This document shows, in pieces, positions 1-5,309 of a DNA stretch of 5,309 nt. The notes beneath the pieces were generated by a model. The model made no database searches, had not been told where the DNA came from, and saw only the letters and a program-made list of their open reading frames with translations. Positions within the stretch are counted from its first letter, which is position 1, and each line of letters opens with the position of its first letter. Origin of the DNA: Bacteroidia bacterium (GTDB lineage: Bacteria > Bacteroidota > Bacteroidia > Chitinophagales > Saprospiraceae); the NCBI GenBank assembly GCA_030431945.1, contig JAUIIF010000355.1:1-5309 (forward strand), given 5' to 3'. The position numbers and the translations under genes were made by a program.

Positions 1-146
1 GCAGCCGGCCGGTCGCCGGTGGTAAGGTGACCGTAGGCGGAATGCAGGAGCATTTTGCCACGGTTCCGAACGCCGGTGCTTTTACCGATTTCTGGTTTAG
101 CGAGGAAATGGAATTGGTCCGTGCTTACGGATTGTTGGTGGTGTAG
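1..146 (+). CDS. C-terminal end of an unrecognised protein (partial, 5' end outside window)
   Basis: An open frame enters from the left edge (first whole codon at base 3) and ends at TAG 144-146, giving 47 residues. The visible tail is glycine-rich at first (PVAGGKVTVGG), then has an aromatic and acidic stretch (FTDFWFSEEMELVRAYG) and ends in the hydrophobic LLVV. The composition looks like a soluble, folded C-terminus, with no membrane span or sorting signal. I do not recognise the family and assign no function. It lies 71 bp upstream of the permease start preferred here, on the same strand, so it could belong to the same transcript, but nothing shows this. It is taken as real because the frame is continuous to the window edge, the codon use is plausible and no better frame covers this stretch. 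Confidence 0.55.
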   Translation, partial: SRPVAGGKVTVGGMQEHFATVPNAGAFTDFWFSEEMELVRAYGLLVV

Positions 147-217
147 GTGCGGCAGCTGGTCGATGAAAAAAAACAATAATGACCGGCATAACATCCTTTC
201 TTTACCTTGAGCGGCCA

Positions 218-1183
218 ATGCGCAACTATTTTCAATTACAGCTCCGGATCGTACAGCGCTTTTTGACGGAGTGGCGGTTAGCGCCCTGGCTGGTTGCCCT
301 GGTCGTGCCCGTCTTGTTCGTGCTGGGCAGTTTGCTGCTGCTGGAGCGGACGGCGTACGCCGCCCTGGCCATAATGGTGCTGAGCTGGTCAGGTTTTGCC
401 TGGCTCAGCGGCAGCCAGCGTAATTACTTTTTACGCATCACTTACCCGGGCGCTACTTACCGGAAAATACGACTTTGGGAAAATACCGTGATTATCCTGC
501 CAATTGTACTGCTGTTTGTGGGGAAGGGGTTGGGGGCGGTGGTCCGCCCGGAAGCGTCTGGTGTAGCTTGGTGGTACTGGGGGGCGCTGGCGCTGGTGCA
601 AGGATTGGTTGGAACAGCAATGGCCTACCGGGTGGTGGGGGGGCGTGCTTCGCTGAAGCTCCCGACGCCGTTTTCCCGGCAGCCCTTTGAGTTTGCCGTT
701 GGCTTCCGGCGGGCCTGGTGGCTGTTGGTCTTCGCTATCTTTTTGCTGATCATGGGAGTGCGGGCCCAAAATTTTGAACTGGGAGCTTTCGCCTGGTTTA
801 TGACCGTATTCGGAGCACTGAACTTTTACCAAAAGCCGGAGCCAGGTTTCTACGTTTGGGTCCACGCACTCAGTGGCAGGCAGCTGTTGCTCCGTAAGCT
901 GCGTATCGGTAATGTCCATTTGTTGATCCTTGGACTGCCGTTCGTACTTACTCTTCTAGTGGCGTTTCCCGCCCGGTGGCTGCTGGTGGTGGTGGGGCTC
1001 GTCCTGGCCAGTGCCTACCTGACCCTGTTTATTGTAGCCAAGTACGCAGCCTACCCGAACGAGATTGATCTGGTCAATGCCTTTATCATCGCCTTTGGTT
1101 TTGTGGTGCCGCCGCTAATGATTTTCCTCATTCCCTATTATTTCAAGCGGGCGGCGCTCCGGCTACAATTAGTGCTCTCCTGA
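218..1183 (+). CDS. ABC transporter permease, ABC-2-like polytopic membrane subunit
   Basis: This is the membrane subunit of an ABC transporter whose ATPase is encoded 18 bp downstream; the substrate is unknown. From the ATG at 218 the protein has 321 residues and about nine hydrophobic segments, near residues 25-43, 46-63, 89-106, 116-137, 166-181, 188-204, 232-250, 253-275 and 287-309. It ends in a short basic, amphipathic tail. A charged amphipathic N-terminus (MRNYFQLQLRIVQRF) precedes the first span, and a conserved-looking YPNEIDLVNAF stretch leads into the last span, as I recall from Bacteroidota permeases of this type. The frame also opens at ATG 179, adding 13 residues. I prefer 218 because the upstream residues do not resemble such N-termini, but neither start has a clear ribosome binding site. 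No cytoplasmic nucleotide-binding motif is present, as expected for a separate permease. Whether it exports or imports is not evident from the sequence. Confidence 0.85.
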   Translation: MRNYFQLQLRIVQRFLTEWRLAPWLVALVVPVLFVLGSLLLLERTAYAALAIMVLSWSGFAWLSGSQRNYFLRITYPGATYRKIRLWENTVIILPIVLLFVGKGLGAVVRPEASGVAWWYWGALALVQGLVGTAMAYRVVGGRASLKLPTPFSRQPFEFAVGFRRAWWLLVFAIFLLIMGVRAQNFELGAFAWFMTVFGALNFYQKPEPGFYVWVHALSGRQLLLRKLRIGNVHLLILGLPFVLTLLVAFPARWLLVVVGLVLASAYLTLFIVAKYAAYPNEIDLVNAFIIAFGFVVPPLMIFLIPYYFKRAALRLQLVLS

Positions 1184-1201
1184 TCAACTGAACGATCCAT
1201 C

Positions 1202-1879
1202 ATGCTCCAACTCCACGCTCTTTCCAAGCACTACGGAACCAACCACGTACTTCGCGGCCTTGATGCACAGTTTCTTCCCGGACGGGTGTACGGCATCATC
1301 GGGGAGAACGGGGCGGGTAAAACGACGCTGTTTCGTTGTATTGCCGGCTTGCTGGGGTTTGAGGGAGAAATCACCGGACCCGGCAGCAATTTCCGGCATC
1401 ACCTGGGCTTTCTGCAGACGAATAACTACTTCTTCCCGAAAATGACGGGGCGGGAGTACCTGCGTCTGCTGTGTCAGGCGCGTCACGCGCCGGCGGTTAA
1501 GCTGGACGAACGCAATGTTTTCGATCTTCCGCTGGACGACTATGCCGAGACCTATTCTACCGGCATGCAAAAAAAGCTGGCCCTGCTGGGGGTGTTGTTG
1601 CAACAGAATGAAGTGTTGATTCTGGACGAACCTTTCAACGGCGTTGATATTCAGAGCAACATACTCATTACCGCCATCATTCGCGCGCTGAAAACCAAGG
1701 GGAAAACCGTGCTTATTTCCTCGCACATCTTTTCTACCCTGAGTGCTACCTGTGATGAAATTTACCTGTTGCGGGAAGGGGCATTTGTGCGCCGGGTTTT
1801 GCCGGCGGATTACGCAGGGCTGGAACAGGAGATGGAAGATGTTACCGTTGGGGATCGGGTAGACCGATTAGGGTTGTAA
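1202..1879 (+). CDS. ABC transporter ATP-binding protein
   Basis: This cytoplasmic ATPase should power the adjacent permease. At 225 residues it is the size of a single nucleotide-binding domain, and all the diagnostic motifs are present: Walker A GENGAGKTT (residues 34-42), Q-loop Gln72 in GFLQTNNYFFP, a signature variant YSTGMQ (118-123, in place of the usual LSGGQ), Walker B VLILDEP (138-144), D-loop NGVD (146-149) and the H-loop His175 in ISSHIF. A catalytically competent ATPase is therefore expected. The STGM signature is common in ABC-2 type drug/export ATPases, so this is not a sign of decay. The ATG at 1202 follows the permease stop by 18 bp, which fits one operon and one complex. A C-terminal extension of about 30 residues follows the last strand. 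The transported substrate cannot be deduced from the sequence. Confidence 0.96.
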   Translation: MLQLHALSKHYGTNHVLRGLDAQFLPGRVYGIIGENGAGKTTLFRCIAGLLGFEGEITGPGSNFRHHLGFLQTNNYFFPKMTGREYLRLLCQARHAPAVKLDERNVFDLPLDDYAETYSTGMQKKLALLGVLLQQNEVLILDEPFNGVDIQSNILITAIIRALKTKGKTVLISSHIFSTLSATCDEIYLLREGAFVRRVLPADYAGLEQEMEDVTVGDRVDRLGL

Positions 1880-1885
1880 CTATAG

Positions 1886-1904
1886 TTAGTGTGTAAACAC
1901 CTAA
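1886..1904. promoter_or_regulatory. Imperfect inverted repeat in the gap before the caspase-FGE gene
   Basis: The sequence TTAGtGTGTaaACACCTAA forms two 8-bp complementary arms (TTAG+GTGT against ACAC+CTAA), with one bulged T in the left arm and a 2-base centre. It begins 7 bases after the ATPase stop. No T-run follows, so it is a poor intrinsic terminator. It could be an operator for the downstream gene or a weak transcript-end hairpin. The function is inferred from position only. Confidence 0.3.
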
Positions 1905-1911
1905 TGTTTCG

Positions 1912-1919
1912 TAGCTTTA
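1912..1919 (+). promoter_or_regulatory. Possible Bacteroidota-type -7 promoter element
   Basis: TAGCTTTA matches the Bacteroidota -7 consensus TAnnTTTG at all specified positions except the last. It sits 21 bp before the ATG of the caspase-FGE gene and just downstream of the inverted repeat. No convincing -33 TTG box lies at the usual distance; the nearest candidate, TTAG at 1886-1889, is imperfect and slightly far. It supports, weakly, an independent promoter for the two exported-protein genes. Confidence 0.2.
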
Positions 1920-1940
1920 GAGGGATAAAAAATACATCCC

Positions 1941-3950
1941 ATGCGCTTGCTGTTATTGTGCTGCCTTCTTTTTTCTGCTCCCGTTATCTTCGGATGGACC
2001 ACGGGAAATAGTAGTGGACTTAATGCGCAGCCCGAGAGAATCGGGAAGGACTTTGCCCTCTTTTTTCCGGTAGGGAACTATCAGCATGCCGGTTACCCTC
2101 CGTTGAACGGACCCATCAGGGATGCGGAAAGAATTGCTACGGAATTACGCAACCACTTTGGCTTTAAAACGGAGATTCTGGTAGATGGCACCGAGCGGGA
2201 GATTAAGGATAAACTGAATGAATACGCCCGTAAATTTGCCGAGGGTACTTTCCCTGAAGATGGACAATTATTGGTTTTCTTCAGTGGGCACGGCGTTATT
2301 GATGCCAACGTGGGGTATTTTTTGCCGGCAGATGCCGATCCCGGCCAAGTAGAGGAAACAGGAATCAGTTATCACGTTTGGCGGAATAAGATTGATTTGA
2401 TGAACTGCCGCCATATTCTCGTGGCCATTGACGCCTGTTTCGGAAATATGTTCCTGGATACGGATAGCAGAGGGGCCATTGCCGGCAGAGGTAACGAAAC
2501 GACCAGTGCCGAGAAGTTCCTGCACAACCACGCTACGAAAACCTCCCGGGTCTTTTTCTCGTCGGATTCTAAGCTGGAGACTACGCCTGATAATTCTAAT
2601 TTCGCCTATAATTTTTGGCGTGGCCTGCAGAATTTCAGGCGTCCGGAAGGCTACTTTACCAGTAGTCAGCTTTTTGCTAACTACATGGAAGATATTCAGC
2701 CGGCTCCCAATGCTACCTATTTCGAGAGTAATGATCCTTCTTCCTCCTTTTTATTTTTTCACGACGAAGTGAGCGCTGGCGAACCAGTAAAAAGGGAAAC
2801 TGAAAACGAAGCCTGGGCGGCGGCACAACAGCGGGGAGACTGTGAAGGGTACCGGAGGTTTATCGGTAAGTTCCCGGATGGAGCGCTGGCTATTCTGGCA
2901 AAAAAAGAACTCGAACCCTGTATCGAACAGGAGCAGCGGCAAGCGGACTGGCGAGATGCCGCCCGGCTGGATAATTGTGAGGGCTACGAGGCCTTTATGG
3001 AAAAGCATCCGGATACAGAATATGCGAAGGCGGCCAAGGCGGCCTGGTCAGCATTAGATTGTTCCCCTAAGGCCATTCCGGGTAAAATGACCTTTGTTTC
3101 CTACGGTGATTTCTCCATGGGAGATGAGGTCGTTAAGCCCGAATACGGCGCGCTGCACGTGCACCCGGTTAAAGTGTCCACTTTCTTTATCAGCGCCACG
3201 GAATTAACGAACCGGGAATATGCTGCCTTTCTGAATGCCAACGGGAATCAGGTGCAAGGCGGAGCTACCTGGTACAAACTGGACGGGCAGTACGCCGGCA
3301 TAGAAAAATACGGAAATGAGTTCAGGGTAGTTGAGGGGATGGAGAATCACCCGGTCGTAAACGTCACCTGGTACGGGGCTGTCGCCTACTGTAATTGGTG
3401 GAGTAAGAAAAAGAACCTGAAGCCCTTCTACAATATTGCCGGAAGTAACGTTACGGCAGATTGGTCAGCAACGGGCTACCGTCTCCCAACGGAAGCGGAG
3501 TGGGAGTTTGCGGCGCGCAGCGGAGGGGTACAAGAGGAATGGGCGGGGACCTCCTCGGAGGAGGAACTGGTCACTTTCAGCAACTTTATGGGGAGTAGTG
3601 ACGGTCACCGTCGCTTGGCCCCAATCGGAAGTTTTCAGGCGAATAAGCTGGGGCTGGCGGATATGTCCGGCAACGTCGCTGAATGGTGCTGGGATTGGTA
3701 CGACGAAGAGTACTATAAGTCATCACCAACCCAAAACCCCCGTGGCCCCGCCAACGGAACTAACCGGGTGATCCGGGGGGGAAGCTGGAATCACGCGAAG
3801 GCATTTTGCCGGACTACTCAACGTTATTCCCTCAGGCCCGCAAGTACTACGTCATTGATCGGGTTCCGGCTGGCACAGAATAAGGCTAACTTGCGCGATC
3901 TGCGCCCGGATAAGTTCGGAGGGGCTGGAAAAGCTAACGGAGGAGATTGA
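1941..3950 (+). CDS. Exported caspase-like (peptidase C14) protein with C-terminal FGE/SUMF1-like domain
   Basis: This 669-residue multidomain protein probably acts in the periplasm or at the cell surface. Residues 1-18 are a hydrophobic Sec-type signal segment; no good lipobox is seen. Residues about 37-275 are a caspase-like fold with the catalytic dyad His117 (FFSGHG) and Cys166 (AIDACFG), Asp164 where metacaspases keep an S1-pocket acid, and the later strand/helix motifs SSDSKLETTPD and FAYNFWRGL. A polar loop at 173-200 could be a processing linker. Two cysteine-bearing repeats follow (288-374). Residues about 376-646 are an FGE/SUMF1 domain, marked by ELTNREYAAFLN, GYRLPTEAEWEFAAR, GNVAEWCWDWY, RVIRGGSWNH and GFRLA. 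Of the two copper-binding cysteines of true FGE, the first is His618 and only Cys623 remains, so formylglycine synthesis is unlikely; a binding or structural role is inferred. The protein ends in a short polar tail. Caspase-FGE fusions are known in bacteria, but the substrate and role here are unknown. The start is the only ATG placed before the signal segment. Confidence 0.93.
   Translation: MRLLLLCCLLFSAPVIFGWTTGNSSGLNAQPERIGKDFALFFPVGNYQHAGYPPLNGPIRDAERIATELRNHFGFKTEILVDGTEREIKDKLNEYARKFAEGTFPEDGQLLVFFSGHGVIDANVGYFLPADADPGQVEETGISYHVWRNKIDLMNCRHILVAIDACFGNMFLDTDSRGAIAGRGNETTSAEKFLHNHATKTSRVFFSSDSKLETTPDNSNFAYNFWRGLQNFRRPEGYFTSSQLFANYMEDIQPAPNATYFESNDPSSSFLFFHDEVSAGEPVKRETENEAWAAAQQRGDCEGYRRFIGKFPDGALAILAKKELEPCIEQEQRQADWRDAARLDNCEGYEAFMEKHPDTEYAKAAKAAWSALDCSPKAIPGKMTFVSYGDFSMGDEVVKPEYGALHVHPVKVSTFFISATELTNREYAAFLNANGNQVQGGATWYKLDGQYAGIEKYGNEFRVVEGMENHPVVNVTWYGAVAYCNWWSKKKNLKPFYNIAGSNVTADWSATGYRLPTEAEWEFAARSGGVQEEWAGTSSEEELVTFSNFMGSSDGHRRLAPIGSFQANKLGLADMSGNVAEWCWDWYDEEYYKSSPTQNPRGPANGTNRVIRGGSWNHAKAFCRTTQRYSLRPASTTSLIGFRLAQNKANLRDLRPDKFGGAGKANGGD
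2802..3062 (+). repeat. Two tandem cysteine-bearing helical repeats between the caspase and FGE domains
   Basis: Inside the caspase-FGE protein, residues about 288-327 and 333-374 align to each other. Both share the pattern W-x8-C-E-G-Y-x2-F-x3-[FH]-P-D followed by an alanine/lysine-rich helix and a closing Cys (Cys301/Cys327 and Cys346/Cys374). The W...Y..F...P layout resembles the short helical repeats often found after caspase domains in bacterial proteins. The cysteine pair in each copy is unusual and, in an exported protein, suggests one disulfide per repeat. The repetition is at the protein level; the DNA copies have diverged. Confidence 0.7.
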
Positions 3951-4004
3951 CCACCTCGAACATGGAAGTCAAATGCGCAGTATTCAGATAAATAACCCCA
4001 GCCT

Positions 4005-4961
4005 ATGAGAAGCATTTTGTTGTTGCTATTACCCGTACTCTTCGTCAGCCTTCCAGGGGCAGCGCAGCAAGACCTGCGCACGGACAGTGTCTTTTTTCAA
4101 CAGCAGGTACCCGTCTATCAGGATTGGTTGAACCGGTCGGGTTTCGGACAAATTCTCAAAGTGCAGAAACTACTCGTTTACGAAGAATACGTTGTCCTCA
4201 ATTTAGGGTTCAGGAGTAATGATCTTAGGGAGATGTTTGCGAGTTGGAAGGGCCTGAAAGAAGGCTTCGAAGAGGTATCACCCGTAAGCCTGGAGGAAAA
4301 GCTTTTCTATCAGGCAGCCTCCGTGCTGGAATTGCAGGACACCATGCTGGCCGTAGGCATTTACGATACCTATAACCGTTTTGAGGTACCTACTTTTAAA
4401 CGGGAAATACTATTCATCGAAGGTGCGGTCAGGGTAGAGGAAGACAACCCTAAAGCAGCTATAGAGGCCATTAAGCTGTTCCCCCGGGATCTGCAAAGCG
4501 GTACCCTTTCCTCCGTCGCTAAATTTCAACAAAAGCTCAGTCGTGAAAAGGTTTATGATTGCATTCGAGCTCACTTAATTGATCATTTTTCCGGGGCTGG
4601 CTACGGTGCAGAGGCACCCGAAATTGAAATCCTCGAAGAGCGCATCAACTTGCGGCTGAAAGTGACCAATCTCCGCAAGGAAGTACTGGGTCAATCCAAT
4701 CTCTGCAGTTGGCTGGAGGCCTTGGGCCTCGATTGCCGGTGGGCTAAGCGCGAGCAACTTACTTTCCTGTTTACCTACGAACCTACGTCAGGCGGTATCC
4801 AGCTAACGGGGGACATCAGCGGGAAAGTCGGCTCCGGTCTTTACCGGGAAGTTCCGCGCGGGAGCTACCGCAACCTGGAGCCGGAGTTCAACGATGAGCT
4901 GCAAGCTTACATTGCCACCATTACTGCTGGAATTACCAAACACCTGGCCAGTTGTAATTAA
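4005..4961 (+). CDS. Exported protein of unknown function
   Basis: I do not recognise this 318-residue protein. It begins with a clear Sec signal peptide: Arg3, a hydrophobic core at residues 4-15, and a likely cut after LPGAA (residue 20) before QQD. The mature part has no further membrane span. It mixes helical, charged stretches (about residues 72-115 and 145-190) with likely beta-rich segments (about 205-225 and 250-275). Four cysteines remain after the signal (186, 234, 244, 317), so disulfides are possible; Cys317 is the penultimate residue. No catalytic motif or known repeat is evident. It starts 54 bp after the caspase-FGE gene, on the same strand, with no terminator or good promoter between them, so co-transcription and a shared extracytoplasmic role are inferred. 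ATG 4005 is chosen because it places the signal peptide exactly at the N-terminus. Its stop codon overlaps that of the convergent dehydrogenase. Confidence 0.85.
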   Translation: MRSILLLLLPVLFVSLPGAAQQDLRTDSVFFQQQVPVYQDWLNRSGFGQILKVQKLLVYEEYVVLNLGFRSNDLREMFASWKGLKEGFEEVSPVSLEEKLFYQAASVLELQDTMLAVGIYDTYNRFEVPTFKREILFIEGAVRVEEDNPKAAIEAIKLFPRDLQSGTLSSVAKFQQKLSREKVYDCIRAHLIDHFSGAGYGAEAPEIEILEERINLRLKVTNLRKEVLGQSNLCSWLEALGLDCRWAKREQLTFLFTYEPTSGGIQLTGDISGKVGSGLYREVPRGSYRNLEPEFNDELQAYIATITAGITKHLASCN

Positions 4962-5309
4962 TTACCCTGTCCCTCTCCCAAGCCGAAAGCAACGTAGGCG
5001 TCTCCCGCCAGGGTATTAAGCTTGCCGCCGCCACAGGCAATGACGACAAATTGCTGACCGGCAATTTCGTACACTGCCGGCGTAGCAAATCCGGCCGCCG
5101 GCAAATCGGTTTCCCAGAGCAAGGCACCGGTACGCTTGTTGAACGCCCGGAATTTGGCATCCTGCGTGGCAGCAATAAACAAAACCCCGCCTGCGGTCAC
5201 TACCGGGCCACCGTAGTTCTCCGTTCCGGTGGCCGGAATGCCGCGTGCCTTATAGTCCGGGTACTCTCCGAGGGGAATCTGCCATTTATGTTCTCCGGTG
5301 TTCAGATCG
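4958..5309 (-). CDS. PQQ-dependent dehydrogenase, glucose dehydrogenase-like, C-terminal part (partial)
   Basis: The minus-strand frame is open from the right edge to TAA at 4960-4958 and shows the last 116 residues of a quinoprotein dehydrogenase. These enzymes are eight-bladed beta-propellers that oxidise sugars or alcohols with pyrroloquinoline quinone in the periplasm and pass electrons to the respiratory chain. Recognisable parts, in order, are a blade motif TGEHKWQIPLG, the segment PATGTENYGGPVVTAGGVLF, a tryptophan-docking motif AFNKRTGALLWETDLP, then FATPAVYEIAGQQFVVIACGGGK and the closing GDAYVAFGL. These strongly resemble the C-terminus of PQQ glucose dehydrogenases. The PQQ- and calcium-binding residues and any signal peptide or membrane part lie outside the window, so activity and exact substrate cannot be judged. 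No cytochrome c domain follows the propeller. GTG at 5200 is an internal valine codon, not the start. Confidence 0.93.
   Translation of the reverse strand, partial: DLNTGEHKWQIPLGEYPDYKARGIPATGTENYGGPVVTAGGVLFIAATQDAKFRAFNKRTGALLWETDLPAAGFATPAVYEIAGQQFVVIACGGGKLNTLAGDAYVAFGLGEGQGN

Noticed and set aside
637..643. Seven-G homopolymer as a possible frameshift or sequencing error
   Set aside because: The permease frame continues on both sides with coherent membrane segments to a proper stop, so no frame change is needed.
431..919. 162-codon open frame on the minus strand opposite the permease
   Set aside because: Its translation is rich in Pro, Gln and His with no domain, typical of the antisense of a hydrophobic GC-rich gene.
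1184..1726. 180-codon open frame on the minus strand opposite the ATPase
   Set aside because: It lies antisense inside a gene carrying every ABC ATPase motif; its translation is low-complexity, Gln/His/Arg-rich and resembles no protein family I know.
1945..1964. Lipoprotein lipobox at the LLCC residues of the caspase-FGE signal segment
   Set aside because: Cys7/Cys8 come too early in the hydrophobic core and lack the usual [LVI]-x-[AGS]-C context; a plain Sec signal fits better.
3598..3612. Overlapping odd palindromes GTGACgGTCAC and GACGGTcACCGTC
   Set aside because: They are short, inside the FGE-like coding region, and not repeated elsewhere in the window.
3765..3880. Possible variable region of a diversity-generating retroelement at the C-terminal FGE-like segment
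   Set aside because: FGE-like C-termini, including caspase-fused ones, can be retroelement targets. Here the codons of this segment are not dominated by AAY-derived NNC/NNT forms, a further tail of about 24 residues follows, and no template repeat or reverse transcriptase lies in the window. A near-identical adenine-rich template copy elsewhere in the genome would overturn this.
4716..4730. Perfect 6-bp hairpin GAGGCC-TTG-GGCCTC
   Set aside because: It is inside the unknown exported gene, has no following T-run and is explained by the Leu-Glu-Ala-Leu-Gly-Leu codons; probably chance.
4933..5175. Second minus-strand frame overlapping the dehydrogenase
   Set aside because: It is out of frame with the clear PQQ-propeller sequence, which continues unbroken to the right edge.

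Overview
The window looks like a chromosomal segment of a Bacteroidota bacterium with moderate GC, perhaps from the Saprospiria/Lewinella side of the phylum. This is inference from gene content and style: a multi-span ABC permease of a type common in that phylum, an exported caspase-like/formylglycine-generating-enzyme-like (FGE-like) protein, a PQQ-dependent dehydrogenase, and start codons without clear Shine-Dalgarno sequences. No RNA gene, CRISPR array, transposase or attachment site was seen.

Layout, left to right: (1) the last 47 codons of an unrecognised plus-strand gene, ending at 146; (2) an ABC transporter pair on the plus strand, with a polytopic permease (218-1183) followed 18 bp later by its ATPase (1202-1879); (3) a 61-bp gap with an imperfect inverted repeat and a weak promoter-like element; (4) a 669-residue exported protein (1941-3950) made of a signal peptide, a caspase-like domain with an intact His/Cys dyad, two cysteine-bearing helical repeats and a C-terminal FGE/SUMF1-like domain; (5) after 54 bp, a 318-residue exported protein of unknown function (4005-4961); (6) on the minus strand, the C-terminal 116 residues of a PQQ-dependent quinoprotein dehydrogenase. 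Its stop codon overlaps that of the preceding gene.

The ABC pair is very probably one transcription unit and one complex. The caspase-FGE gene and the unknown exported gene are also likely co-transcribed, and both products should act outside the cytoplasm. These two are the most interesting part of the window: a candidate envelope module joining a potentially active cysteine protease, a probably non-catalytic FGE/lectin-like domain and an uncharacterised partner. A functional link between this module and the ABC pair is possible but rests only on adjacency. The dehydrogenase is convergent and probably unrelated. All plus-strand genes are complete except the first, and no frameshift or pseudogene was detected.
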